Below are positions 39,751 through 50,772 of a DNA stretch of 64,000 nt, one piece after another (within the stretch, counting starts at the first letter, position 1; each line of letters begins with the position of its first letter). A program made the position numbers and the translations under genes. The stretch lies in contig CM041535.1 in assembly GCA_023238725.1 (NCBI GenBank), positions 22,253,230 through 22,317,229 of the forward strand, written 5' to 3'. This DNA comes from Scortum barcoo (taxonomy: Eukaryota; Chordata; Actinopteri; Centrarchiformes; Terapontidae). The notes under the pieces were generated by a model. That model searched no databases and was not told where the DNA came from. It saw only the letters and a list, made by a program, of their open reading frames with translations.

Positions 39751-41077
39751 CACACAAAGTCAGCCATTTACGATTTACACTCACTGGCCCAACTTTGGGA
39801 CCATGCATGCTGGCTTTTGGTTGTCAAATTTGACTAACTGATTAATACAACACAGAAAACAGAAAGCAATTACATTAGCCCATTTATATTGCACACACAC
39901 AGTAAGGCGTATTATGAGAACAGAGTTTACAAAGGCTGTTCAGCTTATGTATTTTCTCCCCTTCTCGTCATCACACTCAGTATTCCAACACTGTCACAGC
40001 ACGGAAGTAACTACTGTACCTGAGAAGTGCTGCACAGGTGCTTTTGAAATTGGGTTGAGAGCAATGGAACTAATTTATGAATGATTCAACAAAATTCTTG
40101 ATGTTATTTTGTAAAAAAAATGCTTGCAGAATGTTAAAATGACTGATTTACATATTAAGCATTCTCAAATGCATCCATTCATTGCAAAATAGCCCACCAG
40201 GTCTTTTACTATGACTTGTGTTTGTGTAATACAGTAGATCAAGCACCAGATCAAATTATTGAAGGCCGCATTGTAATGACAGAGCCTGATGGGGAATAGT
40301 GTTTTAATCTTTTCCATTAGTAATTACACAATTCTATCACTTTAAAGTGCCTGTGGGGAAACTACCTGCAAGATAATGTATCAGGTAAACCAGTTTTCCT
40401 CATTTCTCCTCATCCAAGCGTTCATTCATTCAATTTACAGTTTGCAGTGATCTAGCTGGAAGCAATATGGAAAGACAGAGACCATAACCAAAGATGCATC
40501 TTTAACATGTGGCTGTGGTGGATAATATTCCCTGCCCTTGGCATTTGAAATGTGTGAACAACTGCAAATGATATTAATCTGCAGGCTCAGGACAAGCATT
40601 AAAACTCATAAGTACGGCTAGGACAAATTTAATATACTGGATCATAGTGATTGGTATCAGAAGGGTGGGTGATTGTGGATGAGAGAGAGAGGAAGAGAAA
40701 GAGGAGAGTGTGCCAATGTAAGACACATGATTGAACAAGGCTCACTTGCCGGCTTCTTCCCTCATCTGTGATGCATGGTGAGCCAGTGGATGCGCTCTGA
40801 CACACTGCATGGCTAAAAACCAGCATGAAGTGAGGACTTAATCTGGCTGCACAGTGACTTTCTGAGTGTAACTAATGAAGAACACACACATCCATGCGCA
40901 CTCCCATACTCTCCCCCTCTGTCTGTCTGTATGTCTCTTAACACACGCGCATGCACACACATGCAGAATCCATAAGAACAGCCCTCATAAAGCAGAGGAC
41001 CATTGCCATGCAGCACACGATGTGGTGAGGGCCAAGAGGCAAGCGGACTCCCCCCTTCCTTCTGCATGCTGATCATT

Positions 41078-41080
<3 letters not shown>

Positions 41081-41122
<42 letters not shown>
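41081..41122. repeat. (GA)n microsatellite
   Basis: Twenty-one uninterrupted GA units. Confidence 0.97.
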
Positions 41123-41123
<1 letters not shown>

Positions 41124-41320
41124 GGGCGAGGCAGCGGTGCCAGCTCCCCGGCTGCTCAATCACATTTAATGCCTGGACAAGGCGAGATGAAAACGTCTGT
41201 CGGTCACCGCTCTTAATATCACAGAAATAAACACAGGCTTGCAGTATTGACTGGCTTAAAACTGTATGTGATGATGACACAAGTCTATCTTCTCTGCCTT
41301 TGTTTCCCCTGGTTTCTCTC

Positions 41321-41339
41321 TTTTTTTTTTTTTTTTTTT
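41321..41339. repeat. Poly(T) tract
   Basis: Nineteen consecutive T residues within a pyrimidine-rich stretch (41280-41435). Confidence 0.9.
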
Positions 41340-41568
41340 ACTTTTTGTCTTCCATCTTTTCTCCCTTTGATATACATCTCTCTCTGCATGCCTCTATCTC
41401 TCTCTCGCTCTCTCATACTTTCCCTCGTTCCATCTTTTAGCAGCAACAAAGAGATTAAAGAGGGATTACTTCTGACATGTCAATGTGATGCGCCTGCTGG
41501 GTATAGTACTTTTTTTTTCCCCTCTTTCTCATGCGGTCCTAAGTCAATATGATGTGTGATGTGATGTG

Positions 41569-41594
41569 CACACACACACACACACACACACACA
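41569..41594. repeat. (CA)n microsatellite
   Basis: Thirteen uninterrupted CA units. Confidence 0.95.
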
Positions 41595-42047
41595 GGTCAG
41601 CACTGTATGAGTTGGAGAGAACTGAAACTGAAAGTCTTCTGGGATACAAATTACCTCCGCTTGCAAAATGCAAAAGTCTGACATGCAGAAACCACAGAAT
41701 TGTTAGTGTGGCTTCTTCTTCCGTGGAACAATACCACTGAAAACAATGATGGCAAATCACAATACTCTTCCCTTGAACTCGCTTCCACCGTATCCATACC
41801 CCGGTTTATCTGCTGTTTCCGAGGTTTGCTGAAGAGGCGACTATGGATGAGAGGAATGGAGCGTGAGAGAGTGAGAGGAGAGAGGTATTGTTTTTGGGGT
41901 GATAACCTTTTGTTGTGATTCAAAGTACTTGTGGCTACCAGGGAAATGAACTATTGATTAGAAATAAGGTGGAGGGAAGAGCGAGAATGGGGTAGAAAAA
42001 AAAAGGAAAAAAGGGGACACAATGACTGAAATCACACCAACCTTTGT

Positions 42048-42050
<3 letters not shown>

Positions 42051-42079
<29 letters not shown>
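42051..42079. repeat. (CA)n microsatellite
   Basis: About 14 uninterrupted CA units. Confidence 0.95.
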
Positions 42080-42082
<3 letters not shown>

Positions 42083-42804
42083 TTTACACAAGGGGAAAAA
42101 AAGAAACCCACAACACACTGCTTAAATAGAGTTGTAACTAACCAGGAATAAATTCAGCCAACCAATAAACTACACGCTGCCTTCACTGTCTATTCTACTA
42201 ATTGGAAACCGCTCACCTGCATGGTTTCCACTGCGGGGTCAAGGAGGAGTAGCTGAGTTTTCTCATTATCCATGTCGCTAAATTTGCACCTCAAACATAT
42301 CTGGGATTTGTATGGATTATGTTGCAAACTAGAGGTGATTTGAGAGCTTCTACTTGTGTAAATCCCACGTCTGTGCAGCCTAGTTTCGCCCCCCGTCCAG
42401 TCTGATACAGAGCGCTACAGTATATCTCTCCGTCTTTATGTTTACCATTCTCTTGGTAAATAAATATAGGCAGGCAGGTTAAGACAGACAATGAATACTA
42501 TCAAAAGAGCTGTAGCTATTTATGTTTGTTGCTGAATATATAATCAGTGTGTGTTGTATTTCTGGGCTCAATGAATTGCCTACTGCTTCAGACTTGCAGG
42601 AGAGCTCAATATAAACATAATCGGAATTCTTATTCATAGCTCAGCAATAAGTGCATGAGGATCCTCAAACGAGAAGCCAATGAGATACCATGTCTTCAAA
42701 TTGTAAAATAGTCCCACTTAGCCTAGATATAAAGAACAGATCCCCGTCTTATCCTGTCTCATAAACACGAAGGTTTAGTCACGTTCACACTCTCATCTAA
42801 GGGA

Positions 42805-42936
42805 AACTTACAGTCGGTGAGCAGGTGAAGTTTCGGTGTCTTGCCGTGAGACACTCGCAGAACATGCGGCTGCTGCTGGGATCAAACCCTCCAGTCGCTG
42901 GGTGATCTGTCTAACCAGTGGATTGCGCTGCCACCT
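42805..42936 (-). mobile_element. tRNA-derived SINE remnant
   Basis: On the minus strand the segment carries a perfect polymerase III B-box-like motif, GGTTTGATCCC (plus positions 42878-42888). It is preceded by a tRNA-like stretch with CTGGTTAGACAG and followed by GTGTCTCACGGCAAGACACC, a block typical of abundant teleost tRNA-derived repeats. The A box is degraded. It is not an intact tRNA gene: I cannot fold a cloverleaf and the acceptor stem is absent. Confidence 0.6.
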
Positions 42937-43556
42937 CCGCAGGGCCTGAACCACAGCTTACAGCCCTGGATGTGGGACAATGCCTGTGCACACGTGTGAC
43001 TTGTGCTAATACTCCATCAGCCTCCCTGCTGTCGGCATAGCCTCGTTTGAATGTCTTAAAATTTAAAGTCTGTGACAAATTGGAGGCATGTTAAACTATT
43101 ACCTCACACCTTGCATCGCCTGTAGTATTTGGTTTCCCCAACAAGAAGTTTCAAGCTGGTCTGACTGGCATGCCACCTACATTTTCCGCTTGCCTACAAA
43201 TTAGATCGGACGCGCTCACCGTCGACTTGACTTGTGTAAATCTTGTTCATTTGGCCATGTTGCTGTTGTAAGTCTGATATGAAGCATCACCTTGGTCCGG
43301 AGCCCAGAGAGGACCTCGAACTGATCCAGCTCATGGCAAATTGCAGCCAGGTAGCGGCTAAATTGGCCCAGGGTCTGCTCTGTAAATCAGCTGGCCAGGG
43401 CCTAAGTGGATCAAACAAGCCAGTCCTCCCTCTGGCAGCGTGATGCAGCGGGTTAGATTGGTGGTTTATAATGTGCTACATGTGTGTTTGAGCGTGCTTC
43501 TGCGTGAGTGTGTGTTAAAATATGGATGTGATCTTGGCCATGTGCATAATGCGGTC

Positions 43557-43581
43557 AAAAAAAAAAAAAAAAAAAAAAAAA
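43557..43581. repeat. Poly(A) tract
   Basis: Twenty-five consecutive A residues, the longest homopolymer seen in the window. Confidence 0.95.
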
Positions 43582-43946
43582 CAGGTCAACATGGACAGGT
43601 GCTTATCTTTCTGCTGGAGTGTGTATGTGTGTGTGTGTTCGTCACTCACTCACACACCTACACACTCCTCTCTCTGGTCTATCGCCCATTCGAGGCCACC
43701 GAGTTGTGCAACGATTATGTGTGCCCACCACCACCTCGCGTCCTCTTCTCATTCTGCAAGACACGCTCTCCAGCATCCTCTCTCTCTCTCTCTCCCCCCC
43801 ATCTCTCCCCCTCTCCGCCGGAGCCGGAGGCGCTGCTACAGTGCCTGAAAGAATACGCTCCCTGATGTCGAAATCACACTCAACACAACAGTGCCACACT
43901 TTGCCGGTGGTGGTGGAAGGCGGAAAAGACGTTAGGACATAAAACG

Positions 43947-43968
43947 CTCTCTCTCTCTCTCTCTCTCT
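43947..43968. repeat. (CT)n microsatellite
   Basis: Eleven CT units, about 0.75 kb inside intron 1 from the grid2 donor. Confidence 0.9.
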
Positions 43969-44479
43969 TGGCACTGCAGTAGCTCACGACGGAGGAGTGG
44001 TAATGCCATTGTGCTTCAGGAAAATCTATAAGTAGAAAATGTGCTGCCATCCAGGATAATCCCCGTGCCATGCAGGGCAACATCACGCCATTCCTAAACC
44101 ACCTGTTTTTTCGCGCATCATGTGCGCACACAGCCATTATTGAACAAGTGCAGTCTCTTTATTTGGCATCGTCTGCCTTTGCTGATCAATGCATATGGCT
44201 ATTAGTGTTATTAACTACCTGGAATGAACCGGGAATGAGCCAGTCTGAGGAATAATGAGTGAAATACGCGACTGGTGCTCAGTAGCCCCCCCAAGTCGAA
44301 CGCAAACTTCATTTGAAACCACATCCAGAATGGCGCATAACAGCGCGTTATTTCACCGGGGACGCAAAGAAGTGGATGTGCCTCCCCAAAAAAAAGGCAG
44401 CTTGAGCTCTGTTTCAAGTCCGGTGTCCACCACATCCTGAACGCAACAACACATTCGCAGAAAAGCCCCCCCCTGCTAC

Positions 44480-44508
44480 TACACACACACACACACACAC
44501 ACACACAC
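44480..44508. repeat. (CA)n microsatellite
   Basis: About 14 CA units, roughly 215 bp inside intron 1 from the grid2 donor. Confidence 0.95.
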
Positions 44509-44723
44509 CGTGTGCCACGGGGGCGTCGGAGAAATCGCCAGTGATGCCTGAGAGATTTAAGCGGCGCAGCGCACATCAAGGCTGAAACCTCCAATCTGTT
44601 TCGTGAGAGACGCACAGAGCCTCATTGTGGCTGCGAATCAAAGCAGGAGGTGGAGGTCGGTGGAGGGGGGGGTGGTGGTTCTGGGATGGAGGGAGGTAGA
44701 AAAAAAAAAGCGCAGCAACTCAC

Positions 44724-44811
44724 CGATGTGGATGATTGAATCCGAGAGCGCCCACTTCCACTCCTGGCTCCAAAAAACAGCGACGAGCAACACAGCCGAG
44801 ATAACTTTCAT
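44724..44811 (-). CDS. grid2: Glutamate receptor delta-2 (GluD2), coding exon 1 (signal peptide and start of amino-terminal domain)
   Basis: The exon reads from an ATG at 44811 on the minus strand for 29 codons plus one base. It starts MKVISAVLLVAVFW, a hydrophobic signal-peptide core, and ends in DSIIHI plus the first base of a Gly codon. In GluD2 proteins the signal peptide is 23 residues and the mature chain begins DSIIHIG; both agree exactly here, as does the WS-x2-W pattern before the cleavage site. GRID1 has a shorter, different leader, so grid2 is preferred. The exon is followed directly by GTGAGT (from 44723 downward), a consensus donor, giving a phase 1 intron. The ATG has A at -3, and an in-frame TAA at 44922-44920 with no ATG between supports this start. 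GluD2 is a postsynaptic orphan ionotropic-receptor family protein that binds cerebellin-neurexin complexes, best known at parallel fibre-Purkinje cell synapses. Only the leader and first mature residues lie here; the rest is beyond the left edge. Confidence 0.92.
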
Positions 44812-45008
44812 GTTGTCCAGAAGATATGTCCCCCTCCCTTTTGCCCCCAAAAATGAACAATAGCCAGAAGGAAAAATAAGAATAAAAAACACACACACCA
44901 CCACAGCTCTCTGAGCGAGTTAAAATCCCGAGGAGCGACGCTTCTTCTGTATTTTTAGTCCATCTGTAGGGCGGTCAAGGAAATTCCCTGTAATCTCTGT
45001 AGAAGGTT

Positions 45009-45042
45009 GGGGGGGTGATGGGGAAGGGGATGGGAGGGGGGG
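45009..45042 (+). promoter_or_regulatory. G-quadruplex-capable tract in the grid2 leader
   Basis: Five G runs (7, 4, 4, 3 and 7 bases) separated by short loops lie on the plus strand, which is the template strand for grid2. The primary sequence satisfies the usual quadruplex pattern of four or more G3+ runs with short loops. Folding and function are inferred. Confidence 0.45.
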
Positions 45043-45204
45043 TGTATAAAAAAAGAAGAAGAGGGAGTAGAGATTCCTGGCGCCCTGTTGAAATTCCCAA
45101 CATCAAATCATATTCTGGGGGAGAGGCGAGGAGCCGCAGAGAAGACGAGCCGCATCCGAGCGCCGCCGCGTTGGAGCGAAGTGAGGTGGTGGTGATGGAG
45201 GTGG

Positions 45205-45260
45205 AGAGGAGGGAGGGAGGGGGGGTTGTGGTGGTGGTGGAGGAGGAGGAGGAGGAGGTG
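45205..45260 (+). repeat. GGA/GGT-rich repeat, G-quadruplex capable
   Basis: GGGAGGGAGGGGGGG-type runs (45211-45225) pass into (GGT)n and then (GGA)n triplets. On the gene strand this is a CCA/TCC-rich leader segment. Confidence 0.7.
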
Positions 45261-45633
45261 GCCGCTCGTTTGAAGAGGAATAAATCTTTAAAAACCATTC
45301 GATGACGTGAGGGGGGAGGGAAGAGGAAGAAGATGAAGAGGAAAATAGTTGTCTTGAAAAGCAGGTGTCGTTATAATACGCCGTTATTCCAAAGGGCTGT
45401 CAGGACCTGGCGACGCAGTTTCTCTCTCCTCTCTCTCTCCCCCCTCCACCTCTTGCACCAATCACCAAACCACCACCACCAGCAGCAGCAGCAGGAGGAG
45501 AGCCACAGGAAGCCTCAGCGGACCAAGCCAATGACCAAAACTTCCATTTCCACCGGGAGCTTCTTTTTTTTATTATTATGAATTTTATTTTTCCTCCACT
45601 CGCCCCCCCCCCTTCTTTGGATATCACCAACGT

Positions 45634-45655
45634 CACACACACACACACACACACA
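45634..45655. repeat. (CA)n microsatellite
   Basis: About 11 CA units within the promoter/leader interval. Confidence 0.9.
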
Positions 45656-46052
45656 ATCACAGACCCGGCGACTTTTTGTTGTTGCAGTGGGGGAAAAGAA
45701 AGGATGAAAAAGCCTTGTCACATGGCATTACCGCGCAGAGGGAGCATATTCCGAAAATTGTCTCTAGTTTCCTGCGCGGAGAGATGGAGAGGGCTCTTAC
45801 GCGTGGAGATGACAGAAAGCTCCAAAGACACTCTTCTTCTTGTTTTTCCTTTTTCTGCGTCAGGGAGGAACAGGAGAGAGAGAGGGTGGGATAAAAAGAA
45901 GAAGAAGAAGAAGTAGAAAAAGGCTCGGCTATGTGGAGGAAAAAAAAATGAAGCGAGGATGCGCGCAACGCCACGCCGCGGTCCGCGCTCCGTATGCGGG
46001 TGTACTCGCGTCAGCCCCGGCACGCACGGTGGCTGGTGAAGAGGATGTATGC

Positions 46053-46057
<5 letters not shown>

Positions 46058-46102
<45 letters not shown>
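46058..46102. repeat. (GA)n microsatellite in the promoter region
   Basis: About 22 GA units, reading as (CT)n on the grid2 strand, between two CpG-dense blocks. Such tracts bind GAGA-type factors and can form triplexes in other systems; any effect here is inference. Confidence 0.95.
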
Positions 46103-46105
<3 letters not shown>

Positions 46106-46352
46106 CAGTAGAGAAAAAAATAGAGAGAGAGAGTAACTACGAGCAGCAGCAGCAGCTGCCAGCCGGAGCGCGCATCTTCTCTGTCTGGATTTTACCTCCG
46201 AGATGTGACTATCAGGGCGGGCGGGGAAAATGCGGAGTGGGGCGGGAGGTGGGGGGTGTCTAACAGAGAGACAGTGAGATGGGGGGGCAACCTCGGCTCT
46301 GCCATGGGCACGTCAGGCAGCCATCGACCTGCTGTCTACCTCTCACTTCATG

Positions 46353-49300
46353 GTGAGTGGGGGTGCCAGTCTGTTATCACTCATGATGTAGCAATATGAG
46401 ATTATGTGGGTCATCATCTGAGCATGGAGTTATTATTTATTTATTTTTTAATAAAAACATCAGCAACTTATGTGCCCTGTTGTTGAGAAGAACTCCTTCT
46501 GATCACTTCTATTGATCCATTTTCTATAATGGGACCTGATGCTTTCCTCTTTTCTCTCCTGCATCCGTCCATCATATGCAGATTTAACTCTCCATGCCGC
46601 ACAAAGTCATTTTCTTTCTCTGCAACCAGCCACCAATCATCATGTCCATCTATCACTCCCCCCCTTCCCATCCTCCCCCTGCAGCTATCATCTATTTATC
46701 CATCCCTGCCTCTCTGAAGGGCCCAGGGTTCCTCTTAATCTGCCCCAGACCCTGGATTAGGGATTAGGAGTGTTGGGAGCCTCAGGCTACCATTGGACTG
46801 ACTGTTTTGTACGCATTCAAGGAATGGGAGATTAAACTGACAGTGATACTGATGCTGTGAAAGCTGCTCTCACTTCTCCCATTCGACACTATTGATTTAT
46901 TATTAAATGTTTATATAACCGCTCGCGTTGAAGTGAAACATCTCTTGTTCGGCAAGCGAGCTGTTGCTGAAAAGACATAAGAGATAAGGAAGAGCAAAAG
47001 GTAATGTAAACAATATGTATACTTAAATCCTCAATGTCCAGTGTTTGTGCTTGCATCAAAATAAAATGCTTACAAAATATGGTCTGGACATCACTGATAT
47101 TAAAGACATGACTGACTCCTGAACAAAGAGAAAGTATGTTATTTATTTTTCACTTTATACATACTGAATAGATTTTGGGTTCTTCTTAAAGGAAACATTA
47201 CAAACAAGTGACTGTTTTTTTTCCCCCACAGTATAATCCATTCAGGCCATGACCTGTCTAGACCTTTGATTGTGTGTGAATTAATGTTGCACCTTTTTAT
47301 TCATGTAATGACCACACACACTCTCACACGCAACTTATTGGACAGAGAGGGCTCAACCTTCTGTTAGCGTAGTTTAGTGTTATAAAATAATAAGTAAAAA
47401 AAAATTTTTTTTCCTCTTCACTGTGACACCTCTAGTGAGTTAAGACCTTGGACTTAGTATTTAAACGCCCCAACATGTTGGGAAATATTTGGACTGCCGC
47501 TGAGCAAAGAGGCGGAGAAAGTGTAACCTTGAACAGCACTCAGACGATTGAATCCCTGCGCAACACAGTTTGAATTTCTGGAAATCACCTATTTGAAAGA
47601 GGGATATCTTGCTCCAGATGGGCAGCAGACACTCAGACCTCCATATCGGTCCTGTGTGTTGGCTGAAGATTGATCCTTCACTGTAATCCCTCTGTCAGTG
47701 GTGTACTGGCAACTGTGGACTGTGTGGATATTGATGTGTGTATGCTGTGACCCCCACAATGAATGCATGTAGTATCTGACAGTGGTATACAGGCTTATGC
47801 TATACTTCTTGCTGCCAGTTTACATTTCCTGTGCTGCTGTCAAATTTCAGTCAGCATGATAAAAATATAAGTTAGATAAATAAGTGTGTGCTACACACTT
47901 CCAGTGTAATCCAGCAGTCAAACAGACAGATTATTCAGTTGAACAAGACAGTGCTGGAATAATATTGCTGCTGAGTGTTTTTTCTACACGCTTCTGCCTT
48001 TGAAACTATTTGTCTGTGAGTACAATGTGTTAGTATTACAAGCAGATGTATTTTAATTAAGTTTCACGTTTAGTTTTTAGACATTTTCTGTTGTTTTGGT
48101 GAAACACGTTCTGCTAGTTAGCAGTTACAGCAGTAAGCTAACTCCTATCACTGTGATTTATACCTGTTGTGAGGATGTAGATGTTTTTTTTTTTTTACAC
48201 AGTACAGTACTGTTACACTTGATGCATGTATGTGGTTACACACACATATATTGTATATGTCGATGTTAATGCATTGATATGTGTTCATATCTCTGTAATG
48301 TTTCAGTTGTGCAAAAAAATCATAGAAGAAATAAGCAACATATTAAGTTGAACTTAAAGTAAAATGCAAGAAAAGTCAAACCTTGTGTGTTTATTGCAGG
48401 ATCTCTAAATGTTAACTGGCTGTCTAGCTTTGCAAAAGAGAACACGCTACAAGGGCAGTACATATCATTTTAGGAAATAAAATCCCATTTATTTTTTTAT
48501 GGATTATAAAAACCTCCAAATCCACAAAAAATGGGAAAAACTACTTTGTGGTTTTCATATTTTGGCACCAGCATTGTCTACTGTGTGCTATTACTTTTAA
48601 GTATTTACCTCTCTGTTTACCTCCTTTTGGACTGCTATTTTACTCACTAAAGGGAATATGATCTTGAAAACACCTAATTCTTAGAAACTCAGTGTGTATT
48701 GTGCCCGAGACCATTTGGGTAATACAAGTTTTACACTCTGTTAATGCCTCGCAGCAATGTTTTACTTTTGCACAGCTTTTCCACTACCTAGCACACCCTC
48801 TTCCCTGGGGACCCATTGTCACCAGCAGCAGTCAGACTATTCCTCAGCTCTCAGTGCTGATAACTGTAAACAAAATTAAAAACGCCAAAGTGTTCTTTGT
48901 TGACAAGTAGGGCCACGGACATAAAAATAAATGGGGTAACTCTCAGTCACGCAAACGTACAGCACTTGTTATACGGTACAGCCACAGACGAAGGATGGGG
49001 TGTCTCATAGGTCCAGTTGTGCCAGTCATGCAACATTAACTTTTAGGCTTTATGTCATTAATGTGACATCCTTATTCATTAAAAGCGTTAATTGGAAGAG
49101 ATGTGTAATAAAGTAAAAGATAAGCTCCTGCGACCTGAGAAAGAAAAGGGATGATGGGAGCGACAGAGGTGAAGAGAGGTGTGCATGGAATAAGGAATCT
49201 AACATTATAACGTCAAAGACACAGGTACACCACATTTGTCAGTTTCCACCATTACATTCATAAAGTTCTAATTTCACGGTATTACTATTTACTGCATTAT

Positions 49301-50772
49301 TATTCGTTGATTACTTGATTAAAGACTGGCAAATTTACAATTATTTATTGAAATATAATATCTAAGTTGACACACTGAGTATTACAAACAGGTTGAATGC
49401 ATTTCTTACTGCATGTGTCATTTGTGAAGACTGAATTAAACGTGCACTGCCTGCATCTGCTTGTAGTCTCCCTTCCTCTCCTTCTCTCTTCTGTTGGCTA
49501 CTTGCTACCTTTTTCTAGTGCATTACTGCAAACAACAGTTGAGGCAACTAGTCAGCTGAAATCTGTGTCACATAGGTCCCTCGGTCTGCATGCTTGTAGG
49601 ACGTGATTCAAACAACACGGAGAACCTGCTCTTCGAATTTTGCTGTACAGTTACCTTTAGTGGTCAACACATCAGACTGTCTTCTATCAAACATTTTCCC
49701 CAAGTGGATGAAACAGATAAATGCAAATTACCTACTCATTTTTAGCATCTACTTCAATGTAAAGCTTCCCATCTCCCATGTCAAATGCATCCCCACCTTG
49801 TTAGGAAAGAAACCGTTCTGGGTGAGGCAGGTATGCATGTTAAATGGTCCAGTGGGTCGGTCCACACATGTTGGAAAGTGCTGACATGAAATATTTACAG
49901 GTACACAGGGTTCACTACAAAAACAGGTTTTGGACACGTGGACTGAGCAGAATTCACGGTTGGCAAGAGACCATTTTCTTGTTTGTGGCAGTTGCTTTTG
50001 CAAGTACTTCTCCAATTTATGCATAGGATTTTTCTTTCTAGTAAAATGACAGAAACATGCCTGGAGCCCATTTTTAAAACATTCTGAGAAAAAAAACATT
50101 TATAGTCACAAATATTGCACCAGTTCACAAATACTGACATTTCATCTGTCAGTGGAGTGTGTTAAACTATGTTAGGACACTTGTTAGGATGCTGGAAAAT
50201 ACAGCATAAATGTTGTACTTACAAGTTTAAGAGTTCTGTGCAATTAGCGAAATGCAATGTGTGAGATTCAAAGAGGCAGTATATTTTCCCTCTCCCTCCC
50301 GTCTTTACTGTTGAATAAAATACGATTGACGTATATAAATATCAAATTATAAGAAGAAAAGCATTCAAGTATACAAGCTTCTGCTTTGTTCTTAAACGGC
50401 TGCTGCCCCATATTGTTGTAAGCTGGTAGAAGAGTCACCTTGGACATGTTCAGGGCTGTGTCAGTGTAAGTGAGATTTTATCTGGGTGCTGTAGAGAACA
50501 TACGTAAAAGCCTTGTGATGAGCTTACAAACCTAAACAGGCGCACGCACACACTAGTAAAGAAAAGCAGACAGACATGCACAGACGTCTCGGAGGGAGAG
50601 ACGGTAGTTCAGGTGTGAGCTGGGTGGTCTTGTTAGTATGCATGCCTACTGCTGTCACTAGCTCTCAAGGACACTGCCTGTCTTGGGGGGGTAAAAGTAG
50701 ATGGCGGTCTGAATCTGTATAGGCATGTGGACATGGATGTGTGTGAGGGTTAATGTGTTTCTACTGAAGCCA
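46353..50772. other. DNA upstream of grid2, no gene recognised
   Basis: AT-rich non-coding sequence beginning just upstream of the CpG-rich block. It includes pyrimidine-rich DNA at 46530-46700 and a T run near 48185-48197. No exon, RNA gene or transposon end is supported. Confidence 0.5.

Larger units (their letters stand above)
23791..44722. other. Intronic block with no gene recognised
   Basis: Non-coding DNA leading up to the exon 1 donor. It is mostly AT-rich, with the microsatellites and SINE remnants listed separately. Two sub-regions stand out as low-repeat and compositionally balanced: 27050-27330 and 43020-43445. They are discussed as candidate conserved or regulatory elements. Elsewhere I see no exon or RNA gene. 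Confidence 0.5.
1..44723 (-). other. grid2: 5' part of grid2 intron 1
   Basis: Everything to the left of the exon 1 donor belongs to intron 1 if the gene runs on past the window, since grid2 is transcribed right to left. I looked for exon 2, which should encode the continuation of the amino-terminal domain (beginning AIFDE in the family), and did not see it on the minus strand. The acceptor therefore probably lies beyond the left edge. Human GRID2 is one of the largest genes known, with very long introns, so a first intron above 44 kb is expected even in a compact fish genome. Short open frames in this interval are mostly AT-rich, microsatellite or transposon derived and show no recognisable domains. 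Confidence 0.8.
44975..45298 (-). other. Possible upstream open reading frame in the grid2 leader
   Basis: A minus-strand ATG at 45298 opens a 107-codon frame ending at 44975, 163 nt before the grid2 ATG. The predicted peptide is low complexity, with runs of Ser, Thr and Pro from the GGT/GGA repeat region, and has no recognisable domain. If transcription starts upstream of 45298, this frame would be met before the receptor start codon. Its ATG context is moderate (C at -3, G at +4). It is more likely a translational control feature or chance than a functional protein. Confidence 0.25.
44812..46300 (-). promoter_or_regulatory. grid2: Probable grid2 5' leader and CpG-rich promoter
   Basis: The 1.5 kb upstream of the grid2 ATG differs sharply in composition from its surroundings. 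CpG dinucleotides cluster at about 45120-45185, 45950-46035 and 46155-46175, while the flanking intron and upstream DNA are AT-rich and CpG-poor. GGGCGG-type GC boxes lie near 46214-46246. A 45-bp (GA)n tract at 46058-46102 reads as (CT)n on the gene strand. No convincing TATA box was found, which fits a CpG-type promoter. The transcription start cannot be placed from sequence alone, so how much of the interval is leader and how much is promoter is inference. Short CAC/AGC repeats at 45471-45494 and an AGC run near 46143-46156 also lie here. Confidence 0.6.

Noticed and set aside
42805..42936. Functional tRNA gene on the minus strand
   Set aside because: A good B box is present, but the A box and acceptor stem are degraded and the following body is SINE-like.
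44638..44723. Continuation of the grid2 exon 1 frame past the Gly codon (about 28 further residues)
   Set aside because: The frame runs on through a consensus GTGAGT donor. The family sequence continues differently after DSIIHIG, so these codons are intronic.
44812..44904. N-terminal extension of grid2 to a GTG at 44904
   Set aside because: There is no ATG in the extension. Family members start at the equivalent of 44811, and the signal peptide would be displaced.
45015..45305. Glu/Arg/Val-rich plus-strand open frame in the promoter region
   Set aside because: It is a translation of GGT/GGA repeats on the strand opposite the leader, with no domain.
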